NCBI GenBank assembly: GCA_016791425.1
Contig: JAEUMQ010000011.1
Span: 16,088-80,087, forward strand
DNA: 64,000 nucleotides
Direction: 5' to 3'
DNA from: Hyphomonadaceae bacterium
GTDB lineage: Bacteria > Pseudomonadota > Alphaproteobacteria > Caulobacterales > Aquidulcibacteraceae
Of the stretch, positions 17,149 to 25,548 are shown one piece after another. The notes beneath the pieces were generated by a model. The model worked only from the letters and a program-made list of their open reading frames with translations, was not told the DNA's origin and made no database searches. Position 1 is the stretch's first letter, and every line of letters starts with the position of its first letter. Made by a program: the position numbers and the translations under genes.

Positions 17149-18521
17149 ACGCCAGCATCCTGCTCGCCGACGACGACGCCTCGCTGCGTTTCGTCCTTTC
17201 CCAAGCGCTCACGAAAGAGGGCTTCCAGGTGCGCGCCACCGGGAACGTCGCCACACTCGAGAAATGGGTGAAGGACGGCGAGGGCGATGTCGTCCTCTCC
17301 GACGTCTACATGGGCGACGAGAACGTGTTCGACGCGCTGCCGGGCCTGCGCGCCGCGCGCCCCGGCCTGCCCGTGATCGTGATGAGCGGCCAGTCCACGG
17401 TGAGCACGGCGCTCTCTGCGGCGAACACCGGCGCGTTCGATTATCTGCCGAAGCCCTTCGATCTCGACGATCTCGTCGCCGCCGTGAAACGCGCGCTCGC
17501 CAAGGGCCCTGACGCAAAGGCGCGCGCGCAGGCAAGCAAGGCGGAGAAAGAAGAGAAGCTTCCCCTCATCGGCCGCGCCCCGGCGATGCAGGAAGTCTAC
17601 CGCACGATGGCCCGCGTCGCCGCGACCGATCTTCCCGTGCTCATCGAAGGCGAGACCGGCGCCGGCAAGGAGCGCGTGGCGCGCGCCATCCATGAGCATT
17701 CCAAGCGCGCGCACGGCGCCTTCCTCTCCCTCAGCCTCGCCGGCGTCACCGGCGCGCGGCTGGAAGAGGAATTGTTCGGCGAGGGCGGCAAGCTCGCTCA
17801 GGCCGCCGGCGGCGCGCTTTTCCTGGAGGACGTCGACGAATTGCCGCGCGAAGCCCAGGCCCGCCTTGTCAGCATGCTGCAGACCGGCGAACGCGACGGG
17901 CCCCCGAAGGTGCGCCTGCTCGCCGCCGCCCAGCGCAGCCTCTCTGCGGCGATGCGCGCTGGCGCGTTCCGCCAGGACCTCTTCTACCGCCTGAGCGTCG
18001 TCACCATCCGCCTGCCGCCGCTTCGCGACCGCCTCGACGACATCGGCGACCTCGCTCGCGCCTTCCTCGTCCGCGCTCGCCGCGAGGGCCTCGCCGAGAA
18101 GGTCCTGGAGGCCGACGCTATCGAGCTCCTGAAGACGCACGATTGGCCCGGCAACGTGCGCGAGCTGGAGAACTTCCTTCGCCGCATTGCGGCGCTCTCG
18201 CCGGCCCAGATCATCACCGTGAAGGACGTCGATCGCGAGCTCGCCGCGGGCCGCGTCGTCGCCGAGGGAGAGGAGGCGGAGAATTTCGAGCAGACCCTGA
18301 AGCGGCGCCTGCAGCGGGTCTTCGCCGCCGCAGCGCCCGATCTGCCTCCGGCCGGCCTCTATGACCGCGTGCTCGCCGAAGTGGAGCGTCCGCTGATCCA
18401 GCTCGCCTTGAAGGCGACCAAGGGCAACCAGATCCGCGCCGCCGCGATGCTGGGCATCAACCGCAATACGCTCCGCAAGAAAATACAGGTCCTCGGGGTC
18501 CGTATTGGCGACGCTGATTGA
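17145..18521 (+). CDS. ntrC: Response regulator NtrC lacking the sigma-54 contact loop
   Basis: A 458-residue regulator with receiver, AAA+ and Fis-type DNA-binding domains. The phosphoacceptor is Asp53. Walker A is GETGAGKE at 169-176. After EELFG (208-212) the usual GAFTGA loop of sigma-54 activators is missing: the sequence runs GEGGKLAQAAGGALFLEDV, a deletion of about 15 residues. The Walker B acidic pair reads Glu-Asp instead of Asp-Glu. The arginine-finger region FRQDLFYRL is kept, as is the HTH near 430-455. It therefore is unlikely to open sigma-54 promoters and may act as a conventional activator or repressor, as known for NtrC of Rhodobacter capsulatus. Identity as NtrC rests on position between ntrB and ntrY. 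Confidence 0.92.
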   Translation: MNASILLADDDASLRFVLSQALTKEGFQVRATGNVATLEKWVKDGEGDVVLSDVYMGDENVFDALPGLRAARPGLPVIVMSGQSTVSTALSAANTGAFDYLPKPFDLDDLVAAVKRALAKGPDAKARAQASKAEKEEKLPLIGRAPAMQEVYRTMARVAATDLPVLIEGETGAGKERVARAIHEHSKRAHGAFLSLSLAGVTGARLEEELFGEGGKLAQAAGGALFLEDVDELPREAQARLVSMLQTGERDGPPKVRLLAAAQRSLSAAMRAGAFRQDLFYRLSVVTIRLPPLRDRLDDIGDLARAFLVRARREGLAEKVLEADAIELLKTHDWPGNVRELENFLRRIAALSPAQIITVKDVDRELAAGRVVAEGEEAENFEQTLKRRLQRVFAAAAPDLPPAGLYDRVLAEVERPLIQLALKATKGNQIRAAAMLGINRNTLRKKIQVLGVRIGDAD

Positions 18522-18578
18522 CGGGTTTGGATAAGGGCGCCACACCTGTGACCGTCGTGCAACAACCGGACGAGCAGG

Positions 18579-20879
18579 ATGGCAGTGTCCGCGGCGGCGG
18601 AGAAATCCGCCCCAAGTGCGGCTGGGGGTATTGAAGGCGGCGCGCAGCGCCGCAGCAGAGGCGCCATAGGCTTCGTCGTCGGCATGACGCTGGCGGCGGC
18701 CTTGACCGCCCTTGCAACCATCTTTGCGGTTTCCGGCGCCGGCGTGGCAGAGCCGGGCAGCCCCATTCTGCTCTGGATGCTGGCCGCCAGCCTGGCCATC
18801 AGCGCGGGCCTCGCCGGCATCGTCGCTCACCGCGTCATGCGCATCGCGCGCGGCCATTTCACCGGCATCGCCGGTCCCCGTCTGCACCTCAAGTTCGTGT
18901 CGCTGTTCAGCCTGGCGGCGCTCGCGCCTGCCGTGGTCGTGGCCGGCTTCATGGGCGCGGCCCTCTCCCAAGGTCTCGAGGCGTGGTTCTCCACCCGCGT
19001 CCGCACGGTGGTGGAGAGCGGCGCCGATGTCGGCCGCTATCTCGTCGATACCGTGCGCACCACCATCCGCGAGGAAGTGGCGCTGATGGCGAGCGACCTG
19101 AACCAGGCCGCCCCCGGCCTGCGCAGCGCGCCCGACACCTATGGCCGCTACCTCGCCCAGCAGGCCGAGCGCCGGCTGATGAGCGCGGCCTACGTCATTT
19201 CCCGCAACGGCGAGGTGCTGGCCCGCGCCGAGTCCGACCGCGCGCCCGCCTACCGCCAGCCCGCCCCCGACGCCTTCGCCGAGGCCGACCGCGGCGAGAT
19301 CTCCGACCGCATCTTCGAGACCACCAGCATGGTGCGCGTGCTTGTGCGCCTGCGCGCCTATGGCGACGCCTACCTCTATGTCGTCCGCCCGATCGATCCC
19401 TTGCTGCTGCAGCGCATCCGCGTCTTCGACGACGGCGTGGCCGCCTATCGCGAGGCCGAGCGAAGACGCAACCAGATCCAGACCCTCTTCGCGCTCTCTT
19501 ATCTCTCCACCGCCATCCTCGTGCTTCTGGGCGCAGTGTGGCTCGGCCTCTCCTTCGCCACCCGCATGGCCGATCCGATCGGACGCCTCGCCAACGCCGC
19601 GCGCCGCGTCGCATCGGGTGATCTGGGCGCGCGCGTCACCGTGAGCGCCGACCGCGACGAGGTCGATGCGCTGGGCGTCGCGTTCAACCAGATGACCGCC
19701 CAGCTCGACCGCCAGCGCCGCGAGCTCGTCGATGCCCAGCACGAGGCCGAGGCCCGCTCCCGCTTCATCGAAGCAGTGCTGACCGGCGTCAGCGCCGGCG
19801 TCGTCGGGCTCGATCGCGACGGCCGCATCACCGCCGCCAACCGCTCCGCCGGATTGCTGCTGGAGGAAACCAATCTCGTCGGCCGCCGCATGCTCGACGT
19901 GGCGCCTGAATTCGCCGAGCTCCTGAACCGCCCCACGCCGCAAGGCGTCACCCCGCCTCATCGCGTCGAGCTGCCGCGCGAGCAGGGCGCCGCGCATCTC
20001 TCGGTGCGCATGAGCCCCGATCCCGAGACCGGCGGCTTCGTCCTCACCTTCGATGACGTGACCAAGGCGATCGCCGCGCAAAGGCAGGAGGCGTGGAAGG
20101 ACGTCGCGCGCCGCATCGCCCACGAGATCAAGAACCCGCTGACGCCGATCCAATTGTCCGCCGAGCGCCTGCGCAAGCGCTTCGCCGAGGAGATCACCTC
20201 CGACCGCGAAACCTATCTGCGCTGCACCGACACCATCCTCCGCCAGGTGACCGACATCGGCCGCATGGTCGATGAGTTCAACGCCTTCGCGCGCATGCCA
20301 GCCCCGCGCATGGCCTTCGCCGACATGAGCGAGATCGCGCGCGCCGCCGTGTTCGCCCAGCGGCTTTCCCACGCCGACGTGCGCTTCGAAGCCGAAGGCA
20401 TCGATCATCCGATCGCGCTCGTGTGCGACGAGCGGCTGATCGGCCAATGCCTCACCAATCTGCTCAAGAACGCCGCCGAGAGCGTCGCCGCGCGCCGCGC
20501 ACGCGATGGCGAGCCCAAGGACGGCTGGGTGATCCTGCGCCTGCGCGATCTCGACACCGGCGTCCAGTTCGAGGTGATCGACAATGGCGTCGGCTTCCCC
20601 GCCCAGGACCGCGAGAAGCTGATCGAGCCTTACGTCACCACGCGCGCCAAGGGCGCCGGCCTCGGCCTCGCCATCGTCGCGCGCATCATCGAGGACCATG
20701 GCGGCCTCATCGAGCTCGACGACGCGCCCGCCCAGCCCAATGCGCCCCCCGGAACGCCGAAGGGCGCGCTCGTCCGCTTCGTATTGCCCAAGCGCAGCGA
20801 GCCTGACCCGCAACACGAAAGCCACGCCGGAACCGTCGCCCAGATGGGGCAAGGCCAAATCAATCAGGGAGTGATTTGA
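18579..20879 (+). CDS. ntrY: Membrane sensor kinase NtrY
   Basis: A 766-residue membrane histidine kinase. An Ala-rich N-terminal stretch is followed by hydrophobic segments near 28-50, 62-85 and 105-135, a periplasmic sensor region of about 160 residues, and another membrane helix near 305-330. HAMP (about 330-385), PAS (about 395-490) and HisKA follow, with the phosphorylation His near residue 513 in HEIKNPLTPIQLS. The ATPase boxes are NLLKNAAES and GAGLGLAIV. It pairs with NtrX in sensing nitrogen or redox state in alphaproteobacteria. It begins 57 bases after ntrC, and its stop is two bases before the ntrX start. Confidence 0.94.
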   Translation: MAVSAAAEKSAPSAAGGIEGGAQRRSRGAIGFVVGMTLAAALTALATIFAVSGAGVAEPGSPILLWMLAASLAISAGLAGIVAHRVMRIARGHFTGIAGPRLHLKFVSLFSLAALAPAVVVAGFMGAALSQGLEAWFSTRVRTVVESGADVGRYLVDTVRTTIREEVALMASDLNQAAPGLRSAPDTYGRYLAQQAERRLMSAAYVISRNGEVLARAESDRAPAYRQPAPDAFAEADRGEISDRIFETTSMVRVLVRLRAYGDAYLYVVRPIDPLLLQRIRVFDDGVAAYREAERRRNQIQTLFALSYLSTAILVLLGAVWLGLSFATRMADPIGRLANAARRVASGDLGARVTVSADRDEVDALGVAFNQMTAQLDRQRRELVDAQHEAEARSRFIEAVLTGVSAGVVGLDRDGRITAANRSAGLLLEETNLVGRRMLDVAPEFAELLNRPTPQGVTPPHRVELPREQGAAHLSVRMSPDPETGGFVLTFDDVTKAIAAQRQEAWKDVARRIAHEIKNPLTPIQLSAERLRKRFAEEITSDRETYLRCTDTILRQVTDIGRMVDEFNAFARMPAPRMAFADMSEIARAAVFAQRLSHADVRFEAEGIDHPIALVCDERLIGQCLTNLLKNAAESVAARRARDGEPKDGWVILRLRDLDTGVQFEVIDNGVGFPAQDREKLIEPYVTTRAKGAGLGLAIVARIIEDHGGLIELDDAPAQPNAPPGTPKGALVRFVLPKRSEPDPQHESHAGTVAQMGQGQINQGVI

Positions 20880-20881
20880 AA

Positions 20882-22276
20882 ATGCCCGCCGACATTCTCG
20901 TCATCGACGACGAAGCCGACATCCGCGAGTTGGTGAGCGGCATCCTCCAGGACGAGGGCCATCAGGTGCGCGACGCACGCGACGGCGACGAGGCGCTTGC
21001 CGCGATCTCTCGCCGCCGCCCTGCGCTCGTCATCCTCGATGTCTGGCTGCAGGGCTCGCGCATCGACGGGCTCGACCTGCTGACGCTCCTCAAGGAGATC
21101 GATCCCGACCTGCCGGTGGTGATGATCTCCGGCCACGGCAAGATCGAAGCGGCGGTCACCGCGATCCGCAACGGCGCCTATGACTTCATCGAGAAGCCTT
21201 TCACCTCCGAGCGCCTGCTTGTCGTCATCGAGCGCGCGCTGGAGCACGCGCGTCTGCGGCGCGAGAACGCCGCGCTGCGCGCGCGCTCCAATTCCTCCGC
21301 TGAGCTCGTCGGCTCCTCGCCCGTGATCGCCCAATTGCGCGCCGCCATCGAACGCGTGGCGCAGACCAATTCCCGCGTCCTCATTTCCGGTCCCGCCGGC
21401 GCCGGCAAGGAGCTTGTCGCGCGCCTTCTGCACGAGCGCTCCGATCGCGAGCCCGGCCCCTTCATCGCCATCAACGCCGCCTCCATCGCGCCCGAGCGCA
21501 TGGAGAGCGAGATCTTCGGCGAGGAGGGGCCTGACGGCTCGCCGCGCAAGATCGGCGTCTTCGAGCAGGCCCACGCCGGCACCCTCTTCCTCGACGAAGT
21601 CGGCGACATGCCGCTGGAGACGCAGTCGAAGATCCTGCGCGTGCTTGTCGATCAGCGCTTCCGCCGCCTCAATGGCGGCGCCGACGTGCAGGTGAACGTG
21701 CGCGTCGTCTCCTCCACCTCGCGCGATCTGCGCGGCGACATCGAGATCGGTCGCTTCCGCGAGGACCTCTTCCATCGCCTCAACGTGGTGCCCCTGCGAG
21801 TCCCCTCGCTCGCCGAGCGCCGGGAAGACATCCCCGAGCTCGCCGCTTATTACGTCGCGCGCCTCGCCGACATGTCCGGGCTCGCCCCGCGCGTCATCGC
21901 CGAGGACGCGATGGGCGCGCTGCAGGCCGCCGATTGGCCCGGCAATGTCCGCCAGCTTCGCAATGTCGTGGAGCGCATCCTCATCCTCGCGCCGGGCGAT
22001 GCGCAAACGCCTGTCACCGTGGATGCGCTGCCGCCGGAAGCCTGGCCCTCGGCCGGCTTCTCCAAGCATTCGGGCCTGCAGGAGGTGATCGGCATGTCGC
22101 TGCGCGACGCACGCGAACGCTTCGAGCGCGAATATCTCAACGTCCAGATCACCCGCTTCGGCGGCAACATCTCGCGCACCGCCGCCTTCATCGGCATGGA
22201 GCGCTCCGCGCTGCACCGGAAGCTCAAATCGCTCGGCGTCGATGCGCCCGGCCGCGGGCCCTCTGATATAGAATAG
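20882..22276 (+). CDS. ntrX: Response regulator NtrX
   Basis: A 464-residue regulator of the NtrC layout: receiver with Asp53, AAA+ with Walker A GPAGAGKE at 170-177 and Walker B TLFLDEVGDMP at 234-244, and a Fis-type HTH at the end (TAAFIGMERSALHRKLKSLG). As in other NtrX proteins the GAFTGA loop is absent: EIFGEEGPDGSPRKIGVFEQ replaces it. NtrX is therefore not expected to use sigma-54. Start ATG 20882 is supported by CAGGGAG upstream and by homology; a TTG six bases earlier is unlikely. It is cognate to NtrY just upstream. Confidence 0.94.
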   Translation: MPADILVIDDEADIRELVSGILQDEGHQVRDARDGDEALAAISRRRPALVILDVWLQGSRIDGLDLLTLLKEIDPDLPVVMISGHGKIEAAVTAIRNGAYDFIEKPFTSERLLVVIERALEHARLRRENAALRARSNSSAELVGSSPVIAQLRAAIERVAQTNSRVLISGPAGAGKELVARLLHERSDREPGPFIAINAASIAPERMESEIFGEEGPDGSPRKIGVFEQAHAGTLFLDEVGDMPLETQSKILRVLVDQRFRRLNGGADVQVNVRVVSSTSRDLRGDIEIGRFREDLFHRLNVVPLRVPSLAERREDIPELAAYYVARLADMSGLAPRVIAEDAMGALQAADWPGNVRQLRNVVERILILAPGDAQTPVTVDALPPEAWPSAGFSKHSGLQEVIGMSLRDARERFEREYLNVQITRFGGNISRTAAFIGMERSALHRKLKSLGVDAPGRGPSDIE

Positions 22277-22280
22277 AGCG

Positions 22281-22301
22281 ATGAGTCGGATCGCCCCATG
22301 A
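22281..22301 (+). other. Six-codon leader ORF overlapping the dat start
   Basis: ATG-AGT-CGG-ATC-GCC-CCA-TGA encodes MSRIAP and its TGA overlaps the dat ATG as ATGA. The first five codons repeat the amino acids MSRIA of dat itself, so the start region looks like a short tandem duplication that now could couple dat translation to upstream ribosomes. Confidence 0.45.
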
Positions 22302-23152
22302 GCCGTATCGCTTATGTCGATGGCGCCTACGGGCCGCTTTCCGCCGCGCACGTCTCGGTGGAAGATCGCGGCTTCCAGTTCGGCGACGCCGTCTATGAGG
22401 TCTGGGCCGTGCGCGGCGGCGAGCTGCTCGACGCGGAAGGGCATTTCACGCGCCTGCGCCGCTCGCTCGGCGAATTGCGCATCGCCGAACCGATGGGCGA
22501 ACGCGCGCTTCGCATCGTTCTGGCCGAAACCGTGCGCCGCAATCGCGTGAAGGACGGCATCGTCTATCTGCAGGTGAGCCGCGGGGCCGCGCGTCGCGAC
22601 CACGCCTTCCCCGATCCACCTGTGCGCCCAACCATCGTCGTCACCGCGCGCGCCGCCGATCCGCGCGCCGCCGCCGCCCGCCGCGAGAAGGGCGTAGCGG
22701 TGATCAGCGCGCCAGACATCCGCTGGGGCCGCTGCGACATCAAGACGGTCAACCTCCTCCCCAACATCCTCGCCAAGGAGGACGCCAAGCAGAAAGGCGC
22801 CTTCGAGGTCTGGCTCGTCAACGCCGACGGCCTCGTCACCGAAGGGTCCGCCAGCAACGCCTGGATCGTCGATGCGTCCGGGAGGCTGCGCACCGCCCCC
22901 AAGACCATGAACATCCTGCATGGGATCACCCGCGACGCGCTCATCCGCCTCGCCGAAGAGCGCCAGATCGCCGTGGATGAACGTCCCTTCACGCTGGAGG
23001 AGGCGTATGCCGCAAGGGAAGCTTTCCTGTCCTCCGCCTCCAACGCGGCGCTCCCGATTGTGGCGATTGATGGGCGCACGATCGGCGAGGGGCGTCCCGG
23101 TCCCCTCGCACGGACCCTGAGCGACGCTTATTTCGGCGCCTCCAGCGACTGA
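22298..23152 (+). CDS. dat: D-amino-acid aminotransferase (class IV PLP enzyme)
   Basis: A 284-residue fold type IV aminotransferase. Lys149 in DIKTVNLLPN is the PLP lysine; EGSASNAWIV is the PLP phosphate loop, VSVEDRGFQFGDAVYEV the N-terminal substrate loop, and FLSSASNAALPI the second anchor. The DIKT signature fits D-amino-acid aminotransferase better than the branched-chain enzyme. It makes D-alanine or D-glutamate for peptidoglycan, or allows use of D-amino acids. It follows ntrX by 21 bases and probably shares its transcript, ending in a terminator at 23168-23188. Confidence 0.88.
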   Translation: MSRIAYVDGAYGPLSAAHVSVEDRGFQFGDAVYEVWAVRGGELLDAEGHFTRLRRSLGELRIAEPMGERALRIVLAETVRRNRVKDGIVYLQVSRGAARRDHAFPDPPVRPTIVVTARAADPRAAAARREKGVAVISAPDIRWGRCDIKTVNLLPNILAKEDAKQKGAFEVWLVNADGLVTEGSASNAWIVDASGRLRTAPKTMNILHGITRDALIRLAEERQIAVDERPFTLEEAYAAREAFLSSASNAALPIVAIDGRTIGEGRPGPLARTLSDAYFGASSD

Positions 23153-23167
23153 CGTTGCCGTAACGCC

Positions 23168-23188
23168 GATGCGCTGGCGCATCTTTTT
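23168..23188 (+). terminator. Intrinsic terminator after dat
   Basis: GATGCG, loop CTGG, CGCATC, then TTTTT. It separates the ntr/dat unit from hfq, so hfq must have its own promoter in 23189-23287. Confidence 0.75.
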
Positions 23189-23287
23189 GCGAACCGGTAT
23201 ACGCTCGCATTGCGTTCTGCGGGTGGTCGCGCGGGACGCGCTGCAACAAGAATGGCCACGTCGACAAGAACAGAGAAAAGATCCGTC

Positions 23288-23560
23288 ATGGACAAGAAAC
23301 AAACGCCCGCGGACAAGCGGGCCAACCTTCAGGACTCCTTCCTCAACGCCGTGCGCAAGGCCAAGACGCCGCTCACCATTTTCCTCGTCAACGGCGTCAA
23401 GTTGCAGGGGGTCATCACCTGGTTCGACAATTTCTGCGTCCTGCTTCGGCGCGACGGCCAGGTCCAGCTTGTCTACAAGCACGCCATCTCCACCGTGATG
23501 CCGGGCGCGCCCGTGCAGCTCTTCGAAGCCGACAAGGGGCAGGATGAGGGTGACGACTGA
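23288..23560 (+). CDS. hfq: RNA chaperone Hfq
   Basis: A 90-residue Sm-like protein. The Sm1 region holds [20 protein letters not shown] and the Sm2 signature is VYKHAIST near 69-76, here as YKHAIST in place of the enteric YKHAIS. The GVKLQG strand and FDNFCVLL are intact. Hfq forms a hexameric ring that pairs small RNAs with mRNAs. Start ATG 23288 is set by homology. The acidic C-terminal tail is short, as usual in alphaproteobacteria. hflX follows after 44 bases, the common order. Confidence 0.97.
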   Translation: MDKKQTPADKRANLQDSFLNAVRKAKTPLTIFLVNGVKLQGVITWFDNFCVLLRRDGQVQLVYKHAISTVMPGAPVQLFEADKGQDEGDD

Positions 23561-23604
23561 CGGGCGCCGCGCGTCGTGAGACCGGCGCGCCAAGTCCTCA
23601 AGCA

Positions 23605-24957
23605 ATGACGCGTGCTCCAGGCGCGCACGACGGTGTCAGCACCGCCGCGCCCCGCGAGCGCGCGCTCGTCCTTCATCCGGTTCCGGAAGGTCGCGCCGAA
23701 TCCCGCGGAGACTCCGAGATCGAGCATCGCCTGGCCGAAGCGGCCGGATTGGCGCACGCGCTCGATTTCGATGTCGCCGAAGCCTCCAGCGTCCGCCTCC
23801 GCAAGATCGTGCCCGCCACGTATCTCGGAACCGGTCGCGTCGAGACGCTGAAACAGACGATCGAGGCGCAGGCGATCACCGTCGTCGTTCTCGACGCCGC
23901 GCTCTCGCCCGTGCAGCAGCGCAATCTGGAAAAGGCCTGGAACGCCAAGGTCATCGACCGCACGGGACTTATCCTGGAGATTTTCGCCCGCCGCGCGCGC
24001 ACGCACGAAGGGCGCCTCCAGGTCGAGCTCGCGCGCCTCGCCTATGAACGCTCGCGCCTCGTGCGCACCTGGACGCACCTGGAGCGCCAGCGCGGCGGCC
24101 TGGGCAAGACCGGCGGCCCCGGCGAAACCCAGATCGAGCTGGATCGCCGCCAGATCGCCGACCGCATCGTGCGTCTGAAGCGCGAGCTTGAAGACGTGCG
24201 CCGCACGCGCGCGCTCGCACGTCGCGCCAGATCGCGCGCCGGTTATCCCTCCGTCGTGCTCGTCGGCTACACCAACGCCGGCAAGTCCTCGCTCTTCAAC
24301 CGGCTCACGCGCGCCGGCGTGTTCGCCAAGGACATGCCGTTCGCGACCCTCGATCCCACCTCGCGCCTCGTGCGCCTGCCGAGCGGCCGCTCCGCGATCT
24401 TCTCCGACACGGTGGGCTTCATCACCGATCTGCCGACCGAGCTCATCGCCGCTTTTCGCGCCACGCTCGAAGCCGTGTCGGAGGCCGATCTGCTCGTGCA
24501 TGTGCGCGACATCGCGCACCCCGAAACCGAATCGCAGAAGGCCGACGTGATGGCCGTCCTCGCTGAGCTCGATAAATCGCGTCCGCTGCCGCCGATCGTC
24601 GAAGCCTGGAACAAGATCGATCTCCTCGATGCCGAGCGCCGCGCTGCGCGTCTCGCGCGCGCGCTCGCAACCGAAGCCAAGCCCCCGGTTCCGATTTCCG
24701 CGCTCACCGGGGAGGGCGCCGAGGCCCTCCTCGCCGCCGTGGATCAGGCCGCATTCGCCGCCCAGCGCCTCGTCGCGCTGCGCCTCGATCCCGCCGACGG
24801 CCGCACGCGCGCCTGGATTGCAGCGCGTGGAAAAATCCTGGAAGAGCGCCTCGATGCGGACGGCCGCATGGCGCTCACCGTTGAATTATCTGGCGAAGAC
24901 GCCGCGCGCCTCGATCCCGCTTTGATTGCCGCGCCGGAGCGACTCGCGGCCGAATAA
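23605..24957 (+). CDS. hflX: Ribosome-associated GTPase HflX
   Basis: A 450-residue GTPase. The N-terminal HflX domain includes PATYLGTGRVETLK and VDAALSPVQQRNLE-type segments (here LDAALSPVQQRNLE), then the coiled region with GGLGKTGGPGETQIELDRR. The G domain has G1 GYTNAGKSSLFNRL near 222, G3 DTVGF near 272 and G4 NKID near 335. HflX splits stalled or stressed ribosomes. It is probably co-transcribed with hfq. Confidence 0.95.
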   Translation: MTRAPGAHDGVSTAAPRERALVLHPVPEGRAESRGDSEIEHRLAEAAGLAHALDFDVAEASSVRLRKIVPATYLGTGRVETLKQTIEAQAITVVVLDAALSPVQQRNLEKAWNAKVIDRTGLILEIFARRARTHEGRLQVELARLAYERSRLVRTWTHLERQRGGLGKTGGPGETQIELDRRQIADRIVRLKRELEDVRRTRALARRARSRAGYPSVVLVGYTNAGKSSLFNRLTRAGVFAKDMPFATLDPTSRLVRLPSGRSAIFSDTVGFITDLPTELIAAFRATLEAVSEADLLVHVRDIAHPETESQKADVMAVLAELDKSRPLPPIVEAWNKIDLLDAERRAARLARALATEAKPPVPISALTGEGAEALLAAVDQAAFAAQRLVALRLDPADGRTRAWIAARGKILEERLDADGRMALTVELSGEDAARLDPALIAAPERLAAE

Positions 24958-25026
24958 AGGCCGACGTTGCAGCTGAAATGTTTTCTACATGAAACCTTCG
25001 TCAGTTTGTCAGAAGCCTGTTGCGTT

Positions 25027-25048
25027 TTAACCAAGATTAACGCGAGTC
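25027..25048. promoter_or_regulatory. Possible CtrA-type and CcrM (GANTC) sites upstream of gcrA
   Basis: TTAACCAAGATTAAC holds two TTAA half sites six bases apart (CtrA consensus has seven), and GAGTC at 25044-25048 is a GANTC methylation site. Both lie 37-58 bases ahead of the gcrA start in an AT-rich stretch. In Caulobacter gcrA is controlled by CtrA and GcrA acts at methylated GANTC; here the role is inferred. Confidence 0.4.
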
Positions 25049-25084
25049 CTCCCTCGTCTTTCATATCGCCCGGGGGGGCTGCAC

Positions 25085-25531
25085 ATGAAATGGTCCGAAG
25101 ACCGCGTCGCGCTTTTGCGCGAGCTTTGGCTGGATGGAAAATCTGCCGCGCAGATCGCGCAGACGCTCGGCGGCGCCACCAGAAATTCTGTGATGGGCAA
25201 GGTGCACCGCCTGAAACTCGGCCCGCGTACGACGACGCATCGCCCGGTCGCGCGCCCTGCGCGCACGCCGGCGCGCCGCAGCGCGCCTGTGCAGCGCCTT
25301 GCGCCGCGCCTGCCGGTCTTGTCTGCTGAAGAACTCGAGGCGCCGATCGCGCACCTCAATCCGCGCGTGTTCGCCGGCGGCAAGGTCGCCACCGTGCTCA
25401 CGCTCACCACCGCGATGTGCAAGTTCCCGATCGGCGATCCGAGCGAGGACAGCTTCGCGTTCTGCGGCCGCACCGCGTGCCATCGCGGCTATTGCATCCA
25501 TCACGCGCGGGTCGTGTTCAAGGCAAGCTGA
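25085..25531 (+). CDS. gcrA: Cell-cycle regulator GcrA
   Basis: A 148-residue GcrA protein. The N-terminal domain (WSEDRVALLRELWLDGKSAA, later LGGATRNSVMGKVHRL, residues 2-45) is the DNA-binding helix-turn-helix. A basic, Pro/Ala-rich linker follows, and the C-terminal part carries MCKFPIGDP and FCGRTACHRGYCIHHARV, a cysteine/histidine-rich segment that in GcrA contacts sigma-70. GcrA activates cell-cycle genes at CcrM-methylated GANTC sites, so its presence marks the lineage. It stands alone, 127 bases after hflX, with its own likely promoter. Confidence 0.95.
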   Translation: MKWSEDRVALLRELWLDGKSAAQIAQTLGGATRNSVMGKVHRLKLGPRTTTHRPVARPARTPARRSAPVQRLAPRLPVLSAEELEAPIAHLNPRVFAGGKVATVLTLTTAMCKFPIGDPSEDSFAFCGRTACHRGYCIHHARVVFKAS

Positions 25532-25548
25532 GCGCGCGCCTTCGCTGA

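Noticed and set aside
17058..20858. A 1266-residue open frame antisense to ntrC and ntrY
   Set aside because: Low-complexity His/Asp/Gly-rich translation with no domain; the plus strand has clear regulator and kinase genes.
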